This document shows positions 15,491-22,745 of a stretch of DNA of 26,983 nt, one piece after another. How positions within the stretch are numbered: the stretch's first letter is position 1; the number at the start of each line of letters is the position of its first letter. A program made the translations under genes and the position numbers. This DNA is from an uncultured Haloferula sp. GTDB lineage: Bacteria; Verrucomicrobiota; Verrucomicrobiae; Verrucomicrobiales; Akkermansiaceae. Below the pieces are notes generated by a model. That model was given only the letters and a program-made list of their open reading frames with translations. It ran no database searches and had not been told where the DNA came from. The DNA is taken from contig CAMPGU010000020.1 in NCBI GenBank assembly GCA_946885645.1, positions 1-26,983 of the forward strand. Reading direction: 5' to 3'.

Positions 15491-15542
15491 CGGAGCCTCA
15501 CCACGGAGCCTCACCACGGAGCCTCACCACGGAGCTTCACCA
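15491..15542. repeat. 13-bp tandem repeat, four units
   Basis: CGGAGCCTCACCA occurs three times exactly (15491-15503, 15504-15516, 15517-15529), followed by a fourth unit with one C-to-T change (15530-15542). The repeats are non-coding and lie between REP copies 1 and 2. Such short arrays arise by slippage and vary in copy number. The unit is too short, and lacks spacers, to be CRISPR. Confidence 0.95.
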
Positions 15543-15620
15543 CGCACGATTCTCCCCTTCACCAAGCGCCATTCAGGTGATCCCGTTCCTCCTCTGGCAG
15601 CGGCGTTTCCCCTCCCTTCT

Positions 15621-15645
15621 TCCGCCCGGGGACCGGGCGGACTAC
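15621..15645 (-). repeat. REP element, copy 2 (reverse), overlapping the transposase stop codon
   Basis: This is the exact reverse complement of the GTAG-plus-hairpin core of copies 1 and 3. The hairpin spans 15621-15641 and the GTAG reads on the minus strand at 15645-15642. The TAG stop codon of the RAYT gene (15644-15642) is part of this GTAG, so gene and repeat are physically fused. Confidence 0.9.
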
Positions 15646-16292
15646 TTTTCTCTCTCCCACAGGTAATACTCTCCCTCGCGGAGGCCCGCCTTCACCGGAT
15701 TCTCGGCGATGTAGCGGCGAAAGCGGTCAAAGGCAGCTTGGCTCCGCACCAGATGGTCGAAGCTCTCGCTCTGCCAGAACCTACCTCCCCTCCCTAACAG
15801 CCGGTTGATCCCGAGCGCGGACCACCGTTTCCACGATTTCACCTGCCCTTTCATGGCGTCCCTCGGCATACCTCCTACCAAAACGTGCACATGGTTGGGC
15901 ATCACCACGAAGTCACCTAACAAGTAGCGCTCCCCGTCGAAATACCGCAACGCATCGGAGATGATCGCGGCACAATCCCTCTGCTTCAGGAGGCATTCCC
16001 CGTGGCAAGCATCCATCTCTTCATCCAACGCCCGGGAGAAGCGGCGGAATTCCTTCCGCACTTCTTCCGGAAGCACTTCCACCTGACCGCGCCAATTGGA
16101 ATCGTCCGGAGAAATCCCGTGATCCCTCAGCCACTCCGCCCGGAGGCGGTGCCAATATTCCGCCCTCTGCTTCGGAATCGAATCCGCCGTCCGCCACGTG
16201 ATAAAATACGTCGAGTCCTCCTGCTCCCAATGCGGAAGATGTCCCTGTGTGACCAAAGGAGGAACCGCAGGATCGTAGAACCGGAAATCCAT
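15642..16292 (-). CDS. REP-associated tyrosine transposase (RAYT, Y1 HUH family)
   Basis: The product (216 residues from the ATG at 16292) is a single-strand-DNA HUH endonuclease of the IS200/IS605-related RAYT group, thought to excise and spread REP palindromes. It shows the N-terminal GHLPHWEQEDSTYFITWR (17-34), the metal-binding HUH motif in VVMPNHVHVLVGG (H134, H136), RFWQSESFDHLVRS (171-184) and the C-terminal RYIAENPVKAGL (193-204), in which Y194 is the candidate nucleophile. A long helical stretch (about 45-120) precedes the HUH motif, as in other RAYTs. An in-frame TTG at 16331 would add 13 residues but lacks support. All core motifs are intact, so the enzyme may be active. It sits between two inverted REP pairs, and its last codons run into REP copy 2. 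Confidence 0.92.
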   Translation of the reverse strand: MDFRFYDPAVPPLVTQGHLPHWEQEDSTYFITWRTADSIPKQRAEYWHRLRAEWLRDHGISPDDSNWRGQVEVLPEEVRKEFRRFSRALDEEMDACHGECLLKQRDCAAIISDALRYFDGERYLLGDFVVMPNHVHVLVGGMPRDAMKGQVKSWKRWSALGINRLLGRGGRFWQSESFDHLVRSQAAFDRFRRYIAENPVKAGLREGEYYLWEREK

Positions 16293-16343
16293 GGGGAGGA
16301 ACGGAGAGAAGATAACCCGTTCTGACGGCAAGCGGAAGGCAAA

Positions 16344-16353
16344 GTAGTCCGCC
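16344..16353 (+). repeat. truncated REP head
   Basis: GTAGTCCGCC is repeated 14 bases later at the start of the complete REP copy 3 (16358-16367), and both are preceded by AAA. This is either a partial duplication of the 5' end of the REP or the remnant of an earlier insertion. Confidence 0.8.
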
Positions 16354-16357
16354 TAAA

Positions 16358-16382
16358 GTAGTCCGCCCGGTCCCCGGGCGGA
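16358..16382 (+). repeat. REP element, copy 3 (forward)
   Basis: GTAG (16358-16361) is followed by the same perfect palindrome as copy 1 (arms 16362-16370 and 16374-16382, 3-base loop). It lies upstream of the RAYT gene in the orientation opposite to the gene and pairs with copy 4 as an inverted couple 57 bases apart. Confidence 0.9.
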
Positions 16383-16439
16383 ACGCCGGTCGGTCCAGCC
16401 ATGTCACATCAAACCATGGACAGCCGAAGGGACCGCTCT

Positions 16440-16464
16440 TCCGCCCGGGGACCGGGCGGGCTAC
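16440..16464 (-). repeat. REP element, copy 4 (reverse)
   Basis: The reverse-oriented REP has the hairpin at 16440-16460 and GTAG reading on the minus strand at 16464-16461. One base at the foot of the stem differs (G instead of A at 16460), which weakens only the terminal pair. It ends five bases before the clpC terminator. Confidence 0.88.
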
Positions 16465-16468
16465 TCGC

Positions 16469-16502
16469 AAAAAAGGCGGCTCCCTTCCGGAAGCCGCCTT
16501 TT
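16469..16502 (-). terminator. intrinsic terminator of mcsA-mcsB-clpC
   Basis: An 11-bp perfect stem, AAAAGGCGGCT (16471-16481) with AGCCGCCTTTT (16492-16502), surrounds a 10-base loop and is followed on the minus strand by six T. It starts 21 bases after the clpC stop codon. The A/T flanks on both sides mean it might also work from the other direction. Confidence 0.9.
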
Positions 16503-16523
16503 GAGAATGTCTTCCGGGTTTCC

Positions 16524-19049
16524 TCAGACCCCGGCGTTGTCCGGCTCGGGCGTCGCGCCCACCGGTTCGAACACCAGCTCTTCCTTTCCTTCCGGGCAGA
16601 CAACCCGGGCGGTATCGCCGGGCTTCACGTCGCCGCGGAGCAAGGCTTCGGCCAGCGGGTCCTCCAGGTAGCGCTCCACCGCGCGGCGCATCGGACGCGC
16701 CCCGTAGGCCGGATCGTAACCCTTCTTGACCAGCAGATCCCGGGCGCTCGCGTCGAGCTGGAGAGTGATCTCCTTCTCGCGCAGACGCTTGAGCAGCTTG
16801 TCGATCTCGAGGTCCACGATCTGGTCGAGATCCTTCTTCTCGAGCATGTGGAAGACCACGAGGTCATCCAGACGGTTCAGGAACTCCGGTTTGAAGTAGC
16901 GCTTCGATTCCTCCAGGATCTTCTCCTTCATGCCCTCGAAGTCCGCTTCGTCGGCATTCATCGCGCCGAAGCCCAGCGAGGTCTGGCGTTTGATGGTGGA
17001 TGCCCCCACGTTCGAAGTGAGGATGATGATCGTGTTCCGGAAGTCGATCTTGCGGCCCAGCGAGTCGGTCACCATCCCCTCCTCCAGGATCTGAAGCAGC
17101 AGGTTCATCACGTCCGGGTGGGCCTTCTCGATCTCGTCGAAGAGCACCACGGAGTAGGGTCGGCGGCGCACCGCCTCGGAAAGCTGGCCACCTTCCTCAT
17201 AGCCGACGTAGCCCGGAGGCGATCCGATCAGGCGGCTGGAGGTGAACTTCTCCATGTACTCCGACATGTCGATTTGGATCAACGCTTCCGGGTCACCGAA
17301 CATGAACTCGGCGAGATTGCGCGCCAGGTAGGTCTTGCCCACGCCCGTCGGGCCCAGGAAGAGGAAGGAGCCGATCGGCCGGCGCGGATCCTTCAGGTCG
17401 GCGCGCGAGCGGCGCAGCGCCTTCGAGATCGCGCGGACGGCTTCGTCCTGACCGATCACCCGGCCTTCCAGCTCGCCTTCCATCTTGAGCAGCTTCTCGG
17501 CCTCCTTCTCCTCCATGCGGCGGAGCGGGACGCCGGTCCATTTGGAAACCACGGCCATGATGTCTTCATCGCCGACTTCCACGACCGTCTCCTCGGACTT
17601 CAAGCGCCAGGTCTTCAAGGTCTCGTCGAGCGTCTTCTTGATCTGCTTCTCCTTGTCGCGCAGGGAGGCGGCTTTCTCGAAATCCTGCTCGCCGATGGCA
17701 CCGATCTTCTCGCGGTTCACCTGTTCGATGTCCGCTTCGAGCTGCTTGATTTCCGGCGGGCGGGTCATCTGGCCGATGCGCGCGCGGGCACCCGCTTCGT
17801 CGAGCACGTCGATGGCCTTGTCCGGAAGATAGCGGCCGGTGAGATAGCGCGAGGTAAGCTTCACCGAAGCCTCGACGGCCTCGGGAGTGAAGTGCGCCTT
17901 GTGGTGCGTCTCGTACTTTTCCTGCAAGCCGCGCATGATCTTGATGGCGTCGTCCACGGAGGGTTCATCCACCTTCACCTGCTGGAAGCGGCGCTCCAGC
18001 GCGGCGTCCTTCTCGATATACTTGCGGTACTCGTTGAGCGTCGTCGCACCCACCACCTGCAGCTCCGAGCGGGAAAGCGCGGGCTTGATGATGTTGGAAG
18101 CGTCCATCGCCCCTTCCGCCGAGCCGGCACCCACGATCGTGTGCAGCTCGTCGATGAAAAGGATGACGTTCTTCACCTTCCGGATCTCGTCCATCACGGC
18201 CTTGATCCGCTCCTCGAATTGGCCGCGGTACTTCGTCCCGGCGACCATCAGCGCGAGGTCCAGGGTGATGACCTTCTTGTCCCGCAAGATTTCCGGCACG
18301 TTGCCGGAAGCGATCTCCTGGGCCAAGCCTTCGACGATGGCGGTCTTGCCAACACCCGCTTCCCCGATCAGAACGGGGTTATTCTTCGTGCGGCGGCACA
18401 GGATCTGGATCACCCGCTCGATCTCGGACTCGCGGCCGATCACCGGGTCCAGCTCGCTATCGCGTGCCAGCTTCGTCAGATCGCGGCCGAAGGCGCGCAA
18501 GGCCGGGGTCTTCGTCTTGCCCTCGACTTCGGCTTCCTCGCCTTCGTTGCCTTCCTCCTCGAAGTTATCGTCGTCATCCTCGTCGTCGTCGTGGTCGTCA
18601 TCGTCCGGGGTGAAATTCGGATCGATTTCGGCCAGGATCTCGTTGCGCGTGCGCTGGATGTCCACGTCCATGCGGCGGAGGACGCGGGCAGCGACTCCTT
18701 CGCCTTCACGGAGCAGGCCGAGCAGGATGTGCTCGGTTCCGACATAGCTGTGATTGAGGGCTTTCGCCTCCTTGTTGGCGAGCGCCAGCACCTTCTTCAC
18801 GCGGGGCGTGTAGGGGATGCTTCCGGAAATCTTTTGACCGGTGCCGGTGCCGACTTCTTTCTCGACCTCCATCCGGACACTTTCGAGGTCCAGCCCCATC
18901 CGTTCCAGAACGTTGACCGCCACTCCCTGCCCCAGCTTGATCAGACCGAGCAGCAGGTGCTCGGTCCCGACGTAGCTGTGATTGAAGCGGTCGGCCTCCT
19001 TCCGGGCGAGGGCCAGCACCTGTTGGGCTCTGGGTGTGAAATTGTTCAT
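16524..19049 (-). CDS. clpC: ATP-dependent Clp protease ATP-binding subunit ClpC
   Basis: The 841-residue AAA+ unfoldase feeds substrates to ClpP. The N-terminal double Clp-N repeat (1-145, each with [17 protein letters not shown] cores) binds adaptors and phospho-arginine in Firmicutes. D1 has Walker A GEAGVGKT (229-236) and Walker B ILFIDELH (296-303). The middle domain (about 425-480) contains a UVR-like helix ([16 protein letters not shown]) as in ClpC rather than ClpB. D2 has GPTGVGKT (566-573), [11 protein letters not shown] and a probable ClpP-docking loop LGF (692-694). An acidic stretch with 20 Asp/Glu out of 28 residues (about 149-176) separates the N-domain from D1. The start overlaps the mcsB stop by four bases. 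No clpP is nearby. Confidence 0.97.
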   Translation of the reverse strand: MNNFTPRAQQVLALARKEADRFNHSYVGTEHLLLGLIKLGQGVAVNVLERMGLDLESVRMEVEKEVGTGTGQKISGSIPYTPRVKKVLALANKEAKALNHSYVGTEHILLGLLREGEGVAARVLRRMDVDIQRTRNEILAEIDPNFTPDDDDHDDDEDDDDNFEEEGNEGEEAEVEGKTKTPALRAFGRDLTKLARDSELDPVIGRESEIERVIQILCRRTKNNPVLIGEAGVGKTAIVEGLAQEIASGNVPEILRDKKVITLDLALMVAGTKYRGQFEERIKAVMDEIRKVKNVILFIDELHTIVGAGSAEGAMDASNIIKPALSRSELQVVGATTLNEYRKYIEKDAALERRFQQVKVDEPSVDDAIKIMRGLQEKYETHHKAHFTPEAVEASVKLTSRYLTGRYLPDKAIDVLDEAGARARIGQMTRPPEIKQLEADIEQVNREKIGAIGEQDFEKAASLRDKEKQIKKTLDETLKTWRLKSEETVVEVGDEDIMAVVSKWTGVPLRRMEEKEAEKLLKMEGELEGRVIGQDEAVRAISKALRRSRADLKDPRRPIGSFLFLGPTGVGKTYLARNLAEFMFGDPEALIQIDMSEYMEKFTSSRLIGSPPGYVGYEEGGQLSEAVRRRPYSVVLFDEIEKAHPDVMNLLLQILEEGMVTDSLGRKIDFRNTIIILTSNVGASTIKRQTSLGFGAMNADEADFEGMKEKILEESKRYFKPEFLNRLDDLVVFHMLEKKDLDQIVDLEIDKLLKRLREKEITLQLDASARDLLVKKGYDPAYGARPMRRAVERYLEDPLAEALLRGDVKPGDTARVVCPEGKEELVFEPVGATPEPDNAGV

Positions 19050-20164
19050 AGAATCTCGGGATCTGGGTCGTTTCCGTTCTTTCTCCTTGTAGAACGAATA
19101 TCAGGGGCTTCAAGGGATTGCAACCGGGAGCGGACGATTTCCGCGCGAATCGCATCGCGTTCTTCCGGAGACAATTTCCTGCCGCTGTGTAGCTGGAGGT
19201 GTGCCGGTTGGATGTCCATCAGGAGAGCATCGCACGTTTTCACGGTTTCCTGCGGTAGAAAACCGAGGTCTCCCCCCAGCCGTAGCAAGGACAAATGGTT
19301 CAGAGCCTCCTTGGAGTCAATGATCCACGCATGCCGTAGAACCCCGTAGGCGCGGCCGATCTTGTCGCTCACCATCTCGGGGTCATCCTCCAACAACTTG
19401 TCGCGGGCATTGCGCTCATGTGTCGCAACTTGGGAAATAACGCGCTCCAGCCTGCGTAATATTGTCTCTTCGCTCTCGCCGAGCGTGGACTGGTTGGAGA
19501 TCTGGAAAAGGTTCCCCAGGGACTCCGTTCCCTCGCCGTAGAGTCCCCGCACCGCCAGGCCGATCTTGTTCACGGCCTGAAGCACCTGGCCGATCTGGTC
19601 GCTGAGGACCAGCGCGGGCAAATGCAGCATCGAAGACGCACGGAGGCCCGTCCCGAGGTTGGTCGGGCAAGTGGTAAGATAACCCAACTCGTGATCGAAG
19701 GCAATTTCCAGCGATTGCTCGATCTCCTCGTCCACTTCGGCCAAGGCATCGTAGGCGGCGCGCAAGGCCATGCCGGGGCGGATCGATTGCATGCGGAGGT
19801 GATCCTCCTCATTAAGCATCAGGGCCACCGATTGCCGCCGCTCGATGACGGCCGCGCTTCCCTCCCCGCGGGCGGCGTGCTCCCGGCTGATAAGGTGGCG
19901 CTCTACCAGCACCTGTTTTTGCACGGACGTAAGGTCGTCGAGCTCCTGCGAAAAGGCGTCCTTCATGCAAGGCAGCCCCTCCGCCGCGGGGCGCAGCAGG
20001 TCCAACGTGTGCTGGCGCTGCTCCTTCTTCGCCCAACCGGGGAACGGTTCGCCCTTGAGATTGCGTGCGAGCCGGATGCGGGAAGTCAGCACGATGGCAT
20101 TATCCGCCCCTTCGCCGGTCATCCAGTCGGCGGGATTTTTGACTAGTGTTGAAAAGCGCATCAT
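19046..20164 (-). CDS. mcsB: protein arginine kinase McsB
   Basis: This 372-residue enzyme phosphorylates arginine side chains, marking proteins for ClpC-ClpP in Firmicutes. The phosphagen-kinase signatures are all visible: TSRIRLARNL (27-36), the catalytic acidic NEEDH (118-122), CPTNLGTGLRAS (166-177, active-site C166) and the ATP-binding basic residues around RGLYGEGTE. The C-terminal RDxxRA phospho-arginine-sensing motif is also present (RDAIRA, 336-341), which supports a true McsB rather than a creatine-kinase relative. Length is normal for McsB. It overlaps mcsA upstream and clpC downstream by four bases each, so the three are coupled. An in-frame Met at position 2 is an equivalent start. 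Confidence 0.95.
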   Translation of the reverse strand: MMRFSTLVKNPADWMTGEGADNAIVLTSRIRLARNLKGEPFPGWAKKEQRQHTLDLLRPAAEGLPCMKDAFSQELDDLTSVQKQVLVERHLISREHAARGEGSAAVIERRQSVALMLNEEDHLRMQSIRPGMALRAAYDALAEVDEEIEQSLEIAFDHELGYLTTCPTNLGTGLRASSMLHLPALVLSDQIGQVLQAVNKIGLAVRGLYGEGTESLGNLFQISNQSTLGESEETILRRLERVISQVATHERNARDKLLEDDPEMVSDKIGRAYGVLRHAWIIDSKEALNHLSLLRLGGDLGFLPQETVKTCDALLMDIQPAHLQLHSGRKLSPEERDAIRAEIVRSRLQSLEAPDIRSTRRKNGNDPDPEIL

Positions 20165-20682
20165 GGCGTTTCGGTAGATCGGGAGGCGGTGCGGACTTCG
20201 ATCTGGCGGATCTCATCGCGCAGGCCGGCGGCTTCCTCGTAATTCTCGGAGATAATCGCTTGATCCAGCTTCCCGCGTAGTTCCTCCAGACGCTGCGTGC
20301 GCTCGTGCAGTTCCATCAAGCCCGCCGGCACCTTGCCGCAATGCTTGCTGCCCTTGTGCATGCCGCGGAGCATCTGGTTCACCTCGTCCTTGAAAGTCGT
20401 GTAGCAGGTCGCGCAGCCGAAGCGCCGGATCCGCCGCAGATCGTCCAGCGTAAAGCCGCATTCAGGGCAACGCCGTCCCGCACCTGCCAGCACCGGCGCG
20501 GAGGGGATGACCGCCTTTCCCGGCGTCTTGCCAAGCAGCATCTCCGCCAAGGCGAAGCCCGTCGGATCGGTCACGCCTTTCTCCTTGGCGCAGTCGTCGC
20601 AAAGGGCAATTTTCTTGATTTGCCCGCCCACCAGTTGGGTGAGGTGCACCTTTGCTTTCTTGCCGCAGATGTCGCAGTCCAT
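20161..20682 (-). CDS. mcsA: McsA-like zinc-binding UVR-motif activator of McsB
   Basis: The 173-residue protein has two pairs of CxxC in its first part (C3/C6, C28/C31), another two later (C72/C75, C90/C93) and a C-terminal UvrB/UvrC motif (RLEELRGKLDQAIISENYEEAAGLRDEIRQIE, about 131-162). In Firmicutes McsA binds zinc through such clusters and activates McsB. The position directly before mcsB, with a four-base overlap, supports the same role. It is the first gene of the operon. I see no CtsR gene or recognisable CtsR or CIRCE operator in the 155 bases upstream, so regulation probably differs from Bacillus. No strong ribosome site precedes the ATG. Confidence 0.93.
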   Translation of the reverse strand: MDCDICGKKAKVHLTQLVGGQIKKIALCDDCAKEKGVTDPTGFALAEMLLGKTPGKAVIPSAPVLAGAGRRCPECGFTLDDLRRIRRFGCATCYTTFKDEVNQMLRGMHKGSKHCGKVPAGLMELHERTQRLEELRGKLDQAIISENYEEAAGLRDEIRQIEVRTASRSTETP

Positions 20683-20837
20683 TGCTACGCCAAGCTAAAA
20701 GCGCCCGGACGGAATGCGAAAGGAAATCTCCGGCAGAAACGGTGTTTTCTCGCGGAGTTGCGCGAGCTCCCCTGCTTCTCCGCAAAAGTAAGCTTGCGGC
20801 ACATCCTTCCCGCAATTGAACGGGCAGCGGTCCGGCC

Positions 20838-21707
20838 TCAATCGATCGGCGTGCCGGTGCTCCCGGCCAGATCCTTGAAAGCGGTGATGAAGCGGCGCGT
20901 GACCGGACCCGGCTTGCCCTCGCCGATCTTCCGGCGATCGAGCTCTACCACCGGAATCACTTCGGCGGCGGTGCCGGTAAGGAAACACTCGTCGGCCACG
21001 AAGATGTCGTAGCGGGTGAGCTGTCGCTCCACGATCGGCACGCCGAGCTGGCTCGCCAGTTCCAGAATGACCCGGCGGGTGATGCCGTCCAGCGCCCCGT
21101 CGTTGACCTGCGGGGTGTGCAGCACGCCGTCGCGGATGATGAAGATGTTGTCCCCCGTGCACTCGGCCACGTAGCCCTGCTCGTTGAGCATCACGGCTTC
21201 CAGCGCCCCGGCCTGGATCGCCTCCACCTTCGCCATCACGTTGTTCAGGTAGTTCAGAGACTTCACCTGCGGCATCAGCGCGGCTGGCGCGGGACGCCGC
21301 GTGGCGCAGGTGATGACGGCCAGGCCGTTCTCATAGTGCTCCTTCGGATAGAGACTGATCGTCGAGGCGATGATGAACATGCTCGCCCGCTTGCACAGGT
21401 AAGGGTTCAAGCCCAAGCCACCCGACCCGCGGGTCACGACCAGACGGATGTAGCCATCGTCCAGACCGTTGGCGGCCACGGTTTCCACCACGTAGCGGCA
21501 GACTTCTTCCTGCGTCCACGGGATCTCCAGCACGATCGCCCGGGCGGAGTCGAAGAGGCGGCGGATGTGCTCCTCGAGGCGGAAGACCCGGCGGTTGTAG
21601 AAGCGGATGCCTTCGAAGACCCCGTCGCCGTAGAGCAAGCCGTGATCGAACACGGAGATCTTCGCCGCGGATTCATCCACCAATTCGCCGTCGAGCCAGA
21701 TTTTCAT
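20838..21707 (-). CDS. ilvE: branched-chain amino-acid aminotransferase (class IV PLP enzyme)
   Basis: The 289-residue enzyme transfers amino groups between branched-chain amino acids and 2-oxoglutarate. It belongs to fold-type IV: FDHGLLYGDGVFEGIRFY (20-37), the PLP-lysine K149 in PQVKSLNYLNN, EAVMLNEQGYVAECTGDNIFII (170-191) and the phosphate-binding ITRR and FLTGTAAEVIPV segments. The pattern fits IlvE better than D-alanine aminotransferase or aminodeoxychorismate lyase, though those share the fold. It is upstream of mcsA on the same strand with a 155-base gap, so it may or may not be part of the same transcript. Nothing in the neighbourhood belongs to branched-chain biosynthesis. Confidence 0.92.
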   Translation of the reverse strand: MKIWLDGELVDESAAKISVFDHGLLYGDGVFEGIRFYNRRVFRLEEHIRRLFDSARAIVLEIPWTQEEVCRYVVETVAANGLDDGYIRLVVTRGSGGLGLNPYLCKRASMFIIASTISLYPKEHYENGLAVITCATRRPAPAALMPQVKSLNYLNNVMAKVEAIQAGALEAVMLNEQGYVAECTGDNIFIIRDGVLHTPQVNDGALDGITRRVILELASQLGVPIVERQLTRYDIFVADECFLTGTAAEVIPVVELDRRKIGEGKPGPVTRRFITAFKDLAGSTGTPID

Positions 21708-21926
21708 GGGAAAAGAGCGCGTAGCCTAAAGCTCCGCCGCACGCTGGCAAGCCCCTGGTGCGATCATCGGCAAGCTGGCACTTCGGCATCCCCACCCCTC
21801 GGAAATCGCCCGCATGGACGAGAACGCTGGCAAATGATCTAAAACCGCTGCGCCTTAAATCCCATATTCAAATCGCCGTTCGGGGTCCGTCTTGCATTTT
21901 AGGCTATTTCCGGCCAACTTGAGGAC

Positions 21927-22103
21927 GTGAGCGAAAGCCGGGGCGAGCAGAGCATTGAGAAACTTTGGGAGCGCACTTCGGGGCGCTTGGCGAAGATGAC
22001 TGCCGCACAACGCAAGCAGACCCTTGTCGATGCAGGTATCCTCACGAAAAAGGGCAATGTGACGGCTCCTTATAAGCAAGTTCTCGGCTTTAAGAAAAAG
22101 TAG
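21927..22103 (+). CDS. small basic protein of unknown function (58 residues, GTG start)
   Basis: Between the aminotransferase and a convergent secreted protein lies an open frame GTG (21927) to TAG (22103). It encodes a hydrophilic protein that opens VSESRGEQSIEKLWERTSG and ends QVLGFKKK. The middle (KMTAAQRKQTLVDAGILTKKG) predicts a helix-turn-helix-like pair of amphipathic helices, and Lys/Arg clearly outnumber acidic residues. There is no in-frame ATG upstream, and a stop codon (TAG at 21900) precedes the GTG. GAGG lies only two bases upstream, which is unusually close. The downstream half is less GC-rich than the surroundings. Codon pattern and composition look protein-like, more so than the 74-residue frame on the opposite strand. 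Function is unknown; DNA or RNA binding is a guess. Confidence 0.6.
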   Translation: MSESRGEQSIEKLWERTSGRLAKMTAAQRKQTLVDAGILTKKGNVTAPYKQVLGFKKK

Positions 22104-22112
22104 CTCTCCCCC

Positions 22113-22715
22113 TCAAGGCAGCTCCCCGGCCTTGTCTCCGGCATCTTCTTTCTTGGGGCCACCTGTCTTCACATCCGTCAGGGCGGTCCAATTCACATTG
22201 CCCTGATCCAGCCGCTGCAGCTCGCTGGCATAGACCGCGTCGTCGTTCTTCGGATCCATCTCCGCTGCCAGTTCGATGAAAATCTTGGAAAGCAGCGTGT
22301 TTTCCGTTCCGCCTTGCTTCTTCAGCAGCTCGCTGCGGGTAAAAAGCAGCCGCGCCAGGACGTCCGGCCGGTAGTCATTGGCCACGGCCTCCGGCAGGAC
22401 TCCGCGGGAAAGCTGGAAATTCAGGACCAGCGCCTTGCGGTTCCTGGGAGCCAGGTGCAATGCGAGCGCCACCAACCGCCGGGCTTCCGCGAGCGATGCC
22501 GCGCTCGCCTTTGCCTCCGCCACGCGGTTTGACGCGTAGCCGGCCAAGCTGTTCGCATACTCCTCCCGCTCGCGGTCCAGCATCCCGAGTTCGTCGGTGA
22601 AAATGCCCGCCCCTGTCTTGGGCTCGCTCCACTGGAATTTGCCCGCAGCCCCATCGCCCCGCGCGCAGAGGGGGAAAAGGAGGGATAGCAGGACGGCTTG
22701 CCAGCGGCGGATCAC
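22113..22715 (-). CDS. secreted helical protein of unknown function
   Basis: I start this protein at the GTG at 22715, giving 200 residues with a signal peptide (VIRRWQAVLLSLLFPLCARG) and a mature helical protein rich in Ala, Glu and Leu. Repeated helix pairs such as SLAEARRLVALALHLAPRNRKALVLNFQLSRG and NTLLSKIFIELAAEMDPKNDDAVYASELQRL look like tetratricopeptide-type repeats, which mediate protein contacts. The longer frame to 22883 runs into the divergent cyclo-ligase gene and reads as low-quality sequence, so I reject it. Its stop is nine bases from that of the small GTG-start gene. It contains no enzyme motifs. The C-terminus is a charged tail (VKTGGPKKEDAGDKAGELP). Confidence 0.65.
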   Translation of the reverse strand: MIRRWQAVLLSLLFPLCARGDGAAGKFQWSEPKTGAGIFTDELGMLDREREEYANSLAGYASNRVAEAKASAASLAEARRLVALALHLAPRNRKALVLNFQLSRGVLPEAVANDYRPDVLARLLFTRSELLKKQGGTENTLLSKIFIELAAEMDPKNDDAVYASELQRLDQGNVNWTALTDVKTGGPKKEDAGDKAGELP

Positions 22716-22745
22716 GCCGGATAGGTTCCCGATGCAGCCGCCCCA

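Noticed and set aside
15491..15542. Possible CRISPR array
   Set aside because: Units are 13 bases, directly adjacent without spacers, and no cas gene is present.
16401..19349. Long open frame (982 codons) on the plus strand opposite clpC
   Set aside because: It is a complementary-strand shadow of clpC. The translation is dominated by His, Arg, Asp, Leu and Val without any domain, whereas clpC is unmistakable on the other strand.
20749..20766. CTCGCG/CGCGAG hairpin between the aminotransferase and mcsA as a terminator
   Set aside because: On the minus strand it is followed by A-rich sequence, not T. The stem is only 6 bp.
21720..21908. TTTAGGCTA occurring on both strands flanking the gap upstream of the aminotransferase and the small gene
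   Set aside because: A shared nine-base match in a window of this size has a fair probability by chance, and no well-spaced -35 box accompanies the plus-strand copy.
21855..22079. 74-codon minus-strand frame opposite the small GTG-start gene
   Set aside because: It has no ribosome site and poor composition. The plus-strand frame has a more protein-like, hydrophilic, Lys-rich sequence.
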